Shown piece by piece: positions 37,730 to 46,568 of a stretch of DNA of 64,000 nucleotides. The first letter of the stretch is position 1, and each line of letters opens with the position of its first letter. Origin of the DNA: Alphaproteobacteria bacterium (GTDB taxonomy: Bacteria > Pseudomonadota > Alphaproteobacteria > Bin95); contig JACKII010000003.1 in assembly GCA_020638555.1 (NCBI GenBank), positions 124,001 to 188,000 on the forward strand. The letters are read 5' to 3'. A program made the position numbers and the translations under genes. Below the pieces are notes generated by a model. That model did no database searches, was not told where the DNA came from, and was given only the letters and a program-made list of their open reading frames with translations.

Positions 37730-39352
37730 TCAAACGAAATCCCATTCCGGCCTTGTCATGCCGACAAAGGTCTCGCCGATCCCGCCGGGGGTGTTTCGGG
37801 CCAGCAGGTCGCGCAGCGAGACCGTGTTCTGGATCGCATCCCACCCCGGCGCGCTGAACGTCTCCGGCTTGAACACGTGCTCCGAGAGCAGCGGGTTGGT
37901 CAGCGCCTGGCTGAAGGCGTCGATGGCGACGAAGCGCAGAATCAGCGGCGGCAGCGAGGAATTGACCGTCCGGTCCTCCGCGAACAGGCCGACGAAAAAC
38001 TCGATCCGGTCGACACTGCCATAGGCCCGGCGCAGCATCTCGGCCGCTTGCGGATCGCTGGTCACGTCCTCGAAACGCTGCGGCCGGTCGAGGCCCACAT
38101 AGGCGCGGTAGTCGCTGTAACTGGCCAGCTGGCAGGCCCGCCCCTGGCGGATCGAGCGTTCCTCCACATGCAACAGCCGCTTGGTGGTGTTGAACAGGCC
38201 GAGCCGCGTCGCCGGCGTGGCGCTGATATCCCGGAACGCCGCCAGCAGGCCGCCGCGCAACAGCACGCCGTGGTCGAGGAAGGTGCGCGCCACCGGCACC
38301 GGCTCGCCACCGCCCCAGGGGATCGCGTCCGGGATCAGGGCGTGCCAGCGATAGAGCAGGCTGAACTCGGTCGTGATCCAGTTCGGCTTGTTCCAGGCCG
38401 CCCGCCAGGCCGCGCGCGGGTCGGCGCGGATGGAAAAATTCTTCGGCGAGATATGGTTGATGTATTCCTCGACCACGATCTTGATGAAGAGGACGATCAC
38501 CACATTGCGCGCCGTCTCGAACACGCGGGTATCGTCCCAATCCGGGTGGCGCTGCGCGATCTCGCCGGCCAGCCGGTTGTGCTCGCGCAGGAACAGCGTG
38601 TTCAGCATCGCCACCTGCGGCACCGAGTTGGCGCGGTCGCCGCCGAACGCGAACAGGGTGGCGCGCTTCTCTGCCGCCAGGCCGTCACCGTCGCCCAGCA
38701 CCGGGTCCAGCACCGCGAATTGCGGGTCGAGTTCGCCGTCGCGGTAGAGAAACGGCGCATACTCCTCGCCGTCGATCGTCTGCGACTTCAGGCGGCCGCG
38801 TTCGCCCGGCGTCTCGCTGTTCTGCCGCAGCGCCGCGGTTTGCGCCGGGGTGCGGCCATAGAGCGGGCAGAGGTCGATCTGGTGGTTGGAGGTGGTGCGC
38901 CGGAACAACTCGTCGTCCGAAAGACCCGACAAGCCGATACGGTCGGCCAGCGGCTCGGTCAGGGTGCGGATGAAGCCGTCGGTCAGGTATTGCGCGAAGG
39001 CCGGGAACAGACAGGTGGACTTGCCGTCCGGGTCCGCCGGCCGATCCTCCGGCCGGGCGAACAGCCGGGTCAGCGTCTCGACCGGCGGCAGGTCGGCGAC
39101 CGGCTTGGGCGGCAGGTGGCGGCCGCTCCAACTCCGGTCCGACAGCGCGGTCCAACTGGTATAGGGCTGGGCCGTGCTCCAGGGATGCGGCCGGGTGCGG
39201 GCCCGCCCCACCGCCCGGTTGATCAGGATGCGGTTGGCGTGCACGGCCAGGACGGGCACGGCTTCGACCACGTCGAACAGGCGACGCTCCAACCAACGCA
39301 GAGCGGATGAACTGGCCATGGTGGGATCGTCCTTGCTGTCGCCGCGTGTCAT
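37730..39352 (-). CDS. cyclooxygenase-like heme peroxidase (animal peroxidase superfamily)
   Basis: 540 residues, strikingly close to prostaglandin H synthase. Conserved blocks are NTLFLREHNRLAGEI, IKIVVEEYINHIS and EFSLLYRWHALIPD. By alignment from memory, Tyr334 matches catalytic Tyr385 and His337 matches proximal heme ligand His388. The C-terminal block (NPLLSEHVFKP) covers the Ser530 region. The distal motif reads FAQYLTDGF: Gln121 matches Gln203, but the distal histidine is Asp125. There is no EGF domain or signal peptide. Expected chemistry is fatty-acid oxygenation or a related radical reaction; the missing distal His argues against a normal peroxidase step. I chose ATG 39352; ATG 39319 is possible. 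Confidence 0.88.
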   Translation of the reverse strand: MTRGDSKDDPTMASSSALRWLERRLFDVVEAVPVLAVHANRILINRAVGRARTRPHPWSTAQPYTSWTALSDRSWSGRHLPPKPVADLPPVETLTRLFARPEDRPADPDGKSTCLFPAFAQYLTDGFIRTLTEPLADRIGLSGLSDDELFRRTTSNHQIDLCPLYGRTPAQTAALRQNSETPGERGRLKSQTIDGEEYAPFLYRDGELDPQFAVLDPVLGDGDGLAAEKRATLFAFGGDRANSVPQVAMLNTLFLREHNRLAGEIAQRHPDWDDTRVFETARNVVIVLFIKIVVEEYINHISPKNFSIRADPRAAWRAAWNKPNWITTEFSLLYRWHALIPDAIPWGGGEPVPVARTFLDHGVLLRGGLLAAFRDISATPATRLGLFNTTKRLLHVEERSIRQGRACQLASYSDYRAYVGLDRPQRFEDVTSDPQAAEMLRRAYGSVDRIEFFVGLFAEDRTVNSSLPPLILRFVAIDAFSQALTNPLLSEHVFKPETFSAPGWDAIQNTVSLRDLLARNTPGGIGETFVGMTRPEWDFV

Positions 39353-39505
39353 TGCCGTCCTGGTAACACGATTCAACCGCAACGGCTGTGATTTCGGCCA
39401 CTTCCCACACCCGGCACAGGGCACCGGCATTGTTCCAAAGACCAATGCGTGTAGACTTTTCCGCCAACGCCATCCGTATCTTCCCCATCAAGGAACCGCC
39501 TCCCC

Positions 39506-40696
39506 ATGTCCTCCCCTTCCGCGCCGCCGCTCGACGGCTTGCTGGTGCTCGACTTCACCCGGGTGATTGCCGGCCCCTATCTGACCCAGATGCTGGGCGA
39601 TCTGGGCGCCGAGATTGTCAAGATCGAGGACCCGCGCGGCGGCGACGACTTCCGCCACTACCGGCCCGCCGGCTGGCAGGGCGATGCCCCCTATTTCCTG
39701 GGCCTGAACCGCAACAAGAAAAGCGTGCTGGTCGACCTCGCCAGCGAGGCCGGGCGCCGGGCCTGCCGCGAACTGGCGGCCAAGGCCGATATCCTGGTGG
39801 AGAATTTCCGCCCCGACGTCATGGCGAAATACGGCCTCGCCTATGACGATCTCAAGGAGCTGAACCCGCGCCTGGTCTACTGTTCCATTTCCGGCTACGG
39901 CCATTCCTCCCCCTTCCGCCTGGTGGCCGGCTACGACCCGATTGCCCAGGCGGAAACCGGCCTGATGTACCTGACCGGGCCGGAGGAGATCGAGCCGCAA
40001 AAGGCCGGCGGCTCCGTCGCGGACACCTTCACCAGCCTGCATGCGGGCATGGGGTTGATGGCGGCGCTGGAGGCGCGCCACCGCACCGGCCGGGGCCAGC
40101 ACGTGGACGTGTCGCTGTTCGATTCCATGTTCGCCGCCACCGGCTATGCCGCCATGTATCCGCTGATGCTGGGCGAGGACATGCCGCGCCTCGGCAACGG
40201 TTCGCTGGTGCTGACCCCGCTCGGCACCTATGACTGCGCCGACGGCCAGATCATGATCGTGGTCGGCAACGACCGGCAATACGCCCGCTTCTGCGAGGCG
40301 CTGGAGCGGCCGGACATGGCGGACGACCCGCGCTATGCCAGCATCGCCTCGCGCCTGGAACACCGCGCGGCGCTGGAGGCCGAAGTGGTGGCGGCCCTCA
40401 AGACCCGCCCGCGCGCCGAATGGGTCGACCGGCTGCGCGCCGCCGGCGTGCCCGCCGGCGCGGTGCGTACGCCGAAAGAGGCCGTCGCCTCACCGGAGGC
40501 CACCGGCCGCGACATGCTGCAACCGGCCCGCTATGCGGAGACGACCCAGGACGTGGTCTGGTCGCCGCTCCGCCTCTCCGACACGCCGCCGCGCAAGCCG
40601 GGCCGGGTGCCGCTGCACGGCGAGCACACCGACGAGGTGCTGGCCGAGATGCTGGGCTACTCCGCCACCCAGATCGCCGCAGTGAAAGGCGGCTAG
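39506..40696 (+). CDS. class III CoA-transferase (CaiB/BaiF family)
   Basis: 396 residues. LGDLGAEIVKIEDPRGGDDFR, LNRNKKSVLVDLASEAGR and the catalytic segment GYDPIAQAETGLMYLTG (Asp144) are textbook family III features. An AAGGAACC-type ribosome binding site precedes the ATG. It diverges from the peroxidase gene across about 150 bases, which should carry both promoters. Substrate unknown; formyl-, succinyl- or mesaconyl-CoA-type transfers are all possible. Confidence 0.9.
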   Translation: MSSPSAPPLDGLLVLDFTRVIAGPYLTQMLGDLGAEIVKIEDPRGGDDFRHYRPAGWQGDAPYFLGLNRNKKSVLVDLASEAGRRACRELAAKADILVENFRPDVMAKYGLAYDDLKELNPRLVYCSISGYGHSSPFRLVAGYDPIAQAETGLMYLTGPEEIEPQKAGGSVADTFTSLHAGMGLMAALEARHRTGRGQHVDVSLFDSMFAATGYAAMYPLMLGEDMPRLGNGSLVLTPLGTYDCADGQIMIVVGNDRQYARFCEALERPDMADDPRYASIASRLEHRAALEAEVVAALKTRPRAEWVDRLRAAGVPAGAVRTPKEAVASPEATGRDMLQPARYAETTQDVVWSPLRLSDTPPRKPGRVPLHGEHTDEVLAEMLGYSATQIAAVKGG

Positions 40697-41364
40697 GCAA
40701 GGAGGAAAGGGCCGGCACCGCCCCTCCTGCCCCCGGTCGCGCCACGCCCGTTCATGCTTGGCGCAACCGGGGGGCCGTGTGCGCTGTTGTCAGACGGGAA
40801 CCATTGGCGATACACTCGGTCCATGGTTGAATTGTGCCACGGCGCGGGGGCGAGCGAATGGCAGATGCGGGCATTCCGGGGCAAGAGCCGAACCAACAAG
40901 CAACCGAAGAACCTGTCCAGCGGCATCCACTTTGGCGCTGGCTTCGCGGTTTCACCGAGCATGTGCTGCTGACGCCCTGGTCGCTGGTTCTGGTGATCTG
41001 GGCGTCTTGCCTGGGGAGCGGCATCGGCACTGTGGATGCGGATTGGTCCACCGCCGCCACCCTCATCCAGGGTCGCCATGTGTTCACCAACCTGGACTGG
41101 GATTGGCCTTCAGCTACGAGCGCTTTTTGGCGCCATACCGGCGGATTCCTCATCCTGTTCATCGGCTTTACGGCGATTAGCGCAGTATTTTATTGCGCAT
41201 TTCTAAGAATTACAAAGAACTCGCAGCGTCCGATTTGGATCATAATCCAACTCTCCTGGCTATGGGTCTTTACCAATATTCGGGTTCGCTGCGATTTTGA
41301 CCTGCACGGAGACGCAAAGGCTTGGGAGAAGGCCGCAAACAACCCTGCCGATGATGCGACCCTA

Positions 41365-42419
41365 GAGCGGTTTCGCTTCTGAAAGAGTCGTTGGGGGATT
41401 CCCGTGGGACCGAATTTCTGATTCAGAGTAAGGGCTGGTGAGGGAGGCCAGCCGCGATGGCGACAGCTCTTTCCGTTGATCTTCGTTCCCGTGTGATTGC
41501 TGCCGTTGATGACGGCATGAGCCGTCGTCGGGCCGCGACGCGGTTTGGTGTCAGCTACTCTTCTGCGATCCGCTGGGTTCGGCAGGCGCGGGAGACGGGC
41601 AATCTCGCGCCAAAGCCGCAAGGCGGTGCACGGCGGGAGAGCATCATCGACCGGCATGCGGCTCTGGTCATGGGCTGGATCGATGCCGAGCCGGACCTGA
41701 CGCTCCCGGAGATCGCGATGCGGTTGGACGATGCGGTCGGCTACCGCCCGCCACCGAGTGTGGTGCACGCTTTCTTCAAGCGCCACGGCGTGACGCGCAA
41801 AAAAAGACGGCGCATGCGGCCGAGCAAGACCGGCCGGACGTAGCGCAGCGACGGCACGCCTGGTTCGACGCCCAGCCGGACCTCGATCCGGAGCGTCTGG
41901 TCTTCATCGACGAGAGTGGAACCTCGACCAAGATGGCGCGGATGTATGGCCGTGCGCGCAAGGGCGAGCGCTGCCGGGCGCCGGTTCCGCACGGGCATTG
42001 GAAGACAACGACGTTCGTCGGCGGCCTGACGCTTGCGGGCGTGGTCGCGCCGATGACGCTCGACGGTGCCATGAGCGGAGCGGCTTTCCTCGCCTATGTC
42101 AGCCAAGTCCTGGCGCCGACGCTGCGCCGCGGCGATGTCGTGGTGATGGACAACCTGCCGGCCCACAAATCCATCGCCGTCCGAGAGACCATCGAGGCTG
42201 CCGGCGCCGTCCTGCTGTTCCTTCCGCCCTACAGCCCCGACTTCAATCCGATCGAGCTTGCCTTTGCCAAGATCAAGGCGCTGCTCAAAAAGGCCGCCGC
42301 CCGCACACTTCCCGCACTCTGGGACGCCATCCGCGACGCCATCGACGCCGTCACTCCGAACGACGCCCGCAGCTTCTTCACCGCATGCGGTTACGAACCA
42401 GAATGAAACGATTCCGCTC
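41365..42419 (+). mobile_element. intact IS630-family insertion sequence, 1055 bp
   Basis: The ends are imperfect inverted repeats: GAGCGGTTTCGCTTCTG at the left and the complement of GAATGAAACGATTCCGCTC at the right. The element is flanked by TA on both sides (41363-41364 and 42420-42421), the IS630/Tc1 target duplication. It carries one two-frame transposase gene. Removing it with one TA exactly restores the host reading frame, so the insertion looks recent. Confidence 0.93.
41457..42406 (+). CDS. IS630-family transposase (orfA/orfB, programmed -1 frameshift)
   Basis: OrfA (41457-41843, 128 residues) holds the helix-turn-helix DNA-binding region (ALSVDLRSRVIAAV; SRRRAATRFGVSYSSAIRW). A run of seven A at 41799-41805 (A_AAA_AAG type) lets ribosomes slip into the -1 frame, which continues as AEQDRPDVAQRRHAWFDAQP through to 42406. 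The DDE residues are in FIDESGTS, VVMDNLPAHKS and NPIELAFAKIK. Two overlapping frames joined at an A run are typical of many IS630 elements; the frame change is not a sign of decay. Confidence 0.92.
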
Positions 42420-43767
42420 TAGCCCGTTTCTACTGGTTTCCGCTTTATGGCGGCATCGCCATTTGGCTGGGAGGGCTGGTCACCGTCAGCGCGCTCTGCG
42501 TCGATGGAATTTTCAACATCCGCTCGCTGCCCATCCACGAAACCAGCTTGCGACTGGTAACGACGATTGTCATTTACACCACGATATTATTGGTGATTTC
42601 CCTTTTATTCATAGCGAATTTGCGCGCCACACTCTGCAAAGATAAGGAAAAAAACGACGAAAAAGAAAAATATAAGAAATTAAGATTGACAATTATCCGC
42701 AATATGTGGTCAACCGATAAAATAAACACCTCCTTCTTGTTAAGATATCTTTATGATATACTTAATACCAATAAAACTAAACAAGATATAAATTTTAAAT
42801 ACCTTATTTTATCTTCAATATTAATCAATATAGTAAAAATTATTCTCTTCACAATGACCATTGAACTGGTTTTCCAGACCTTCGCGATCGACCGCCTGTA
42901 CGAACTGACTTACGGCCTGAACCCCAACGAAAATTTCCGTGGCTTGGTGCTGATGCTGGTGATCATTGTTGTGTTCACCAACAACATGCCGTTGCTGTTT
43001 TCGCTGGCCTGGACCGTGAATGTTGTCGCGCCCATTCTCATCAATCTCGGCTACGACCCCGTTCTCTCCGTCAGCGCCGCAGCCCTGTTTTGCGGCGCCA
43101 ATTTCGCGACACCCACCGGTTCCGAAGTGGTCGCGATGTTGGATCGACGACTGGACTCAAAAACAGTCCGGAAAATCATTGCCGACTTCTACAATGAAAT
43201 CAAAAATCATCTCGGCATAGGATCGTTTGGGTTAATAAAATCGACCCTCGGATTTTTTGCCTTCTTGATATGGCATTATTTTTGCTATTGGAAACTGCAT
43301 ACGCGCTATGTCTGGACATATTTTGCGCTGATCCTGATCCCGTTTGCGATGCCCCCCCGGGATTGGGCCCCCTTGGCCTGGGATGGACGGTTCGGGAACA
43401 TATGGCCATTTCACCTGCAAGTCTTGCTTGGCATGGTGTTGATTCTGATCGCCATGAAATACTTCCGCACGGGCCCCTTCTTTCCCGGCCGGCCCGTCTG
43501 GCAGATGGTGCGGCTTTGCCTGATGCTCTCGGGCTCGGCGTTACTCTTGGACCAAACCCACGTGTTCCGACTCAGCCAGCATTTCTTGCTGACCGCCGGC
43601 GTCGTGTTGGCGGTTTTGCCCTTCCTGGTCTGGTGGTTTCTCAGCAAAACGACCGATTACGGTCGTCAGAACACCAAACGAACGGCGCCCGCCGCCCCAC
43701 CCAAGCCCTTGCCAACGCCGCCGATATGACGGCATGGTACGCGCCCCTTTGGTCCGGATCGAGCCCC

Positions 43768-44112
43768 ATGCCGCCGAAACACAACCCGCTGAAACTGAAC
43801 GCCTTGCAGCTGAAGACTCTGACCGTGTTGCAGCAGCTGGCGCGCTTCCCGCAATACAGCAACCGCGACGCCGAAACGGGCGAGGCGGTGATCATGCGCT
43901 TCCCGCATGCCCATGGCGATCATTTCCACTGCGGCGATGCGGTCGTGCTGAGCCGCGATGCCACCGGCCTGCAGAACGAAAAGGTCTGGCGCGCGCTGGA
44001 GCGCAAGGGGCTGGCCCGCCCCGTCTCCGCCACCGCGCTCGCGCTGTCGGCGGCAGGCGAGGCCTACGACACCGGCCTTTCCGACCGGATTCTGCACCGC
44101 GCCGACCACTGA
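43768..44112 (+). CDS. conserved hypothetical protein (alphaproteobacterial)
   Basis: 114 residues, beginning MPPKHNPLKLNALQLKTLTVL, with a histidine-rich centre (PHAHGDHFHCGDAVV) and ATGLQNEKVWRALERKG near the end. I recognise it as a small conserved alphaproteobacterial protein without an assigned role. The HxH and HFH cluster could bind metal, and the C-terminal part looks like a winged helix (VWRALERKGLARP). An upstream in-frame ATG at 43726 overlaps the preceding stop, but the added residues are not conserved-looking. Confidence 0.7.
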   Translation: MPPKHNPLKLNALQLKTLTVLQQLARFPQYSNRDAETGEAVIMRFPHAHGDHFHCGDAVVLSRDATGLQNEKVWRALERKGLARPVSATALALSAAGEAYDTGLSDRILHRADH

Positions 44113-44308
44113 TCCCGACGATCCAGCGTCCGGACCGGCGCGCCCCGGCCTGAAGACCGCAGGCGCCGGAGACGCCAATGTTTCCCGGCCGCGCCGGAGG
44201 CGTAGGGCCGGGACCGGTGTCCTCCTTCGAACACCGTCCCTGCCCGTGTTCGCAGGCCCCGGCCGGCCCCGGATCGGCGCTCCGCACCCTCCGGGGAACA
44301 AGAGCGGT

Positions 44309-44414
44309 GTGATCGGCCCGTCGGCGTCTTCCCCGGCGGGGATCAGCCCGCCGGCGTCGGCCCAGGCGGGGGTCAGCCCGCCACCGTCTTCCCCGGCGGG
44401 GATCAGCCCGCCAC
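44309..44414. repeat. 30-bp tandem repeat seeded by the typA 3' end
   Basis: About three and a half units with a 30-base period (44309-44340, 44341-44370, 44371-44400 and a part at 44401-44414). Read on the minus strand each unit contains GGCGGGCTGA or a close variant, and the last partial unit is the actual end of the typA coding sequence including its stop. The units contain CCCCGCCGGGG palindromes that could fold. The remainder of the 44113-44402 gap is GC-rich with no recognisable gene. Confidence 0.75.
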
Positions 44415-46220
44415 TTTGCGCGCGGCTTTCTTGCGCTCGTGGATGTCCAGATAGCGCTTGCGCAGGCGCACGCTCACCGGCGTCACCTCGACCAGTTCGT
44501 CGTCGTCGATATAGGCCAGCGCCTTTTCCAGCGTCATCTTGATGGGCGGCGTCAGGTCCAGCGCGTCGTCCTTGCCGGCGGCGCGGAAATTGGTGAGCTG
44601 TTTTGCCTTCAGCGGGTTCACGTCCAGGTCCTGGCCCTTGGCGTGCTCGCCCAGGATCATGCCCTGGTAGACCGGCTCGCCGGGCGAGACGAACAGGAAG
44701 CCGCGCTCCTCCAGATTGTAAAGCGCATAGGCCACCGCCTTGCCCTGCTCCAGGCTGATGAGCACGCCCGTCCGCCGCGTCTCGATCGGCCCCTTGTAGG
44801 GCGCGTAGTGGCTGAACAGCCGGTTCATGACGCCGGTGCCGCGGGTATCGGTCAGGAACTCGCCGTGATAGCCGATCAGGCCGCGCGACGGCGCGTGGAA
44901 CACCAGCCGCGTCTTGCCGGCGCCGGCCGGCCGCATTTCCTGCATCTCGCCACGACGCTGGCCCAGTTTTTCCACCACCGAGCCGGCATAGTCCTCGTCG
45001 ACGTCGATGACGACTTCCTCGATCGGCTCCTCGCGCTGGCCCTGTTCGTTGGCGCGGAACAGCACCCGCGGACGGCTGACCGAAAGCTCGAAGCCCTCGC
45101 GGCGCATGGTTTCGATCAGCACCGCCAGTTGCAACTCGCCCCGGCCGGAGACTTCGAACGCATCCTTTTCCTCGGTCTCGCGCACCTGGATCGCGACATT
45201 GCCTTCGGCCTCGCGCAGCAGGCGGTCGCGGATCAGGCGGCTGGTGACCTTGTCGCCTTCCAGGCCCGCCAGCGGCGAATCGTTGATCGAGAAGGTCATG
45301 GCCAGGGTCGAGGGGTCGATGGGCTGGGCCGGCAGCGGTGCCTCGACTTCCGGGGTGGCGATGGTGTCGGCCACCGTCGCCTCCGACAGGCCGGCAATGG
45401 TGACGATGTCGCCGGCCTGCGCTTCCTCCAGCGGCTCGCGCGCCAGGCCGCGGAACGCCAGGAGCTTGGAAATGCGGCCAACCTCGACCACGCTGCCGTC
45501 GCGGCGCAGCGCCCGCACCGGCATGTTCGCCCGCGCCTTGCCGCTCTGGATGCGCCCGGTCAGCAGCCGGCCCAGATAGGGGTCGCGCTCCACCGTGGTC
45601 GCCAGCATGGCGAACGGCGCGTCGGCATCGACGGTGGGCGGCGGCACATGGGCGACGATGGTGTCGAACAGCGCATCCATATTGCCCGGCCGCTCGTCCG
45701 GATCGGCCGCGGCCCAGCCCTGCTTGGCGCTGGAGAACAGGGTCGGGAAGTCCAGTTGCGCCTCGTTGGCGTCGAGCGCGGCGAACAGGTCGAAGGTTTC
45801 GTCCTGCACCTCGAAGGCGCGCTGTTCCGGCTTGTCGACCTTGTTGATCAGCACGATCGGGTTCAGACCCAGGCGCAGCGCCTTGCCGACCACGAACTTG
45901 GTCTGCGGCATCGGCCCTTCGGCGGCGTCCACCAGCACGACGACGCCGTCGACCATGCTGAGAATGCGCTCCACCTCGCCACCGAAATCGGCGTGGCCGG
46001 GGGTGTCGACGATGTTGATGCGCGTGTTCTTCCAGACGACGCTGGTGCATTTCGCCAGGATGGTGATGCCGCGCTCGCGCTCCTGGTCGTTCGAGTCCAT
46101 GGCGCGCTCGGCCACTTTCTGGTGGGCGCGGAAGGTGCCGGACTGGTGCAGCAGGCAATCGACCAGGGTCGTCTTGCCATGGTCGACGTGCGCGATGATC
46201 GCGATGTTGCGGATATCCAT
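44403..46220 (-). CDS. typA: ribosome-binding GTPase TypA/BipA
   Basis: 605 residues, standard length. MDIRNIAIIAHVDHGKTTLVD contains G1; the switch region is RERGITILAKCT; G3 is DTPGHADFGGEV and G4 is NKVDK. Then come the EF-G-like domains and the TypA-specific C-terminus (LFSHYAPYKGPIETR; LTPPIKMTLEKALAYIDDDELVEVTP). It assists 50S assembly, especially under stress. The start at 46220 is fixed by the conserved N-terminus. Confidence 0.96.
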   Translation of the reverse strand: MDIRNIAIIAHVDHGKTTLVDCLLHQSGTFRAHQKVAERAMDSNDQERERGITILAKCTSVVWKNTRINIVDTPGHADFGGEVERILSMVDGVVVLVDAAEGPMPQTKFVVGKALRLGLNPIVLINKVDKPEQRAFEVQDETFDLFAALDANEAQLDFPTLFSSAKQGWAAADPDERPGNMDALFDTIVAHVPPPTVDADAPFAMLATTVERDPYLGRLLTGRIQSGKARANMPVRALRRDGSVVEVGRISKLLAFRGLAREPLEEAQAGDIVTIAGLSEATVADTIATPEVEAPLPAQPIDPSTLAMTFSINDSPLAGLEGDKVTSRLIRDRLLREAEGNVAIQVRETEEKDAFEVSGRGELQLAVLIETMRREGFELSVSRPRVLFRANEQGQREEPIEEVVIDVDEDYAGSVVEKLGQRRGEMQEMRPAGAGKTRLVFHAPSRGLIGYHGEFLTDTRGTGVMNRLFSHYAPYKGPIETRRTGVLISLEQGKAVAYALYNLEERGFLFVSPGEPVYQGMILGEHAKGQDLDVNPLKAKQLTNFRAAGKDDALDLTPPIKMTLEKALAYIDDDELVEVTPVSVRLRKRYLDIHERKKAARKVAG

Positions 46221-46431
46221 GCGGGCGGAGACTTTCCGTGTGCGGCTGGCCGCCGGACGCGAATTGCGGCGGCCGGCACAGCGGTCAAATTGGGGAAGTG
46301 TGCCGGGGAGATAGGCGTCTTCGCACCCGCACACAAGCCGGTGACTTGTCGCGGCTGCGTTTGCCGCCATCGGGCCTTTCCCGGCCAAGCCGATGGCGCG
46401 AGCCGGGACCTCCTGCGGACCTGCCGCGGCG

Positions 46432-46545
46432 GGAGATCCCGGACCGCCGCTCCGCGCCGTCCGGGAAAGCGGAGAAGGCGCCATCCGGGGAAGCGGCAAC
46501 GGCGCCGTCCGGGGAGGCGGTCGCCGTTGCGGCCGCCTCCGGGGA
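46432..46545. repeat. GC-rich dispersed and short tandem repeats in the typA upstream gap
   Basis: 46432-46470 is a near-identical copy of a unit also found twice at 55336-55591 (GGAGATCCCGGACCGCCGC..., ...GCCGTCCGGGAA). It is followed by two 24-base units (GGCGCC(A/G)TCCGGGGA(A/G)GCGG..). This fills the middle of the 348-base gap 46221-46568. The typA promoter should lie in 46221-46400, where I see no clear hexamers. Confidence 0.6.
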
Positions 46546-46568
46546 ATTCCCCTCGCAACCGGCTCGGT

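Larger units (their letters stand above)
40858..43729 (+). pseudogene. large multi-spanning membrane protein gene interrupted by IS630-type element
   Basis: Joining 40858-41364 to 42422-43729 (dropping the element and one TA copy) restores one open frame of about 604 residues across ...DDATL/ARFYWFP.... The protein has many hydrophobic segments (for example LTPWSLVLVIWASCLG, FLILFIGFTAISAVF, LVLMLVIIVVFTN, GMVLILIAM) and no family I recognise. Part of the coding sequence (about 42590-42870 and 43200-43320) is far more AT-rich than its surroundings, with AAA/AAT/ATA codons, suggesting foreign origin. As it stands the 5' part ends at 41382 inside the element. ATG 40858 follows a GGGGGCGAGCG-like site; GTG 40834 is an alternative. 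Confidence 0.8.

Noticed and set aside
37649..39310. A 553-codon + strand open frame opposite the peroxidase gene
   Set aside because: The minus-strand product matches the cyclooxygenase family throughout; the opposite frame has no recognisable domain.
41457..42406. Treating the transposase frame change as gene decay
   Set aside because: The change happens exactly at an A7 slippery run, and the inverted repeats, TA duplication and DDE residues are intact.
40834..43729. New defence or signalling system in the AT-rich membrane-protein region
   Set aside because: Only one gene is present, interrupted by an insertion sequence, with no nuclease, ATPase, reverse transcriptase or other effector domain nearby.
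44309..44414. CRISPR-like array
   Set aside because: The units are adjacent 30-bp tandem repeats without unique spacers, and there are no cas genes.
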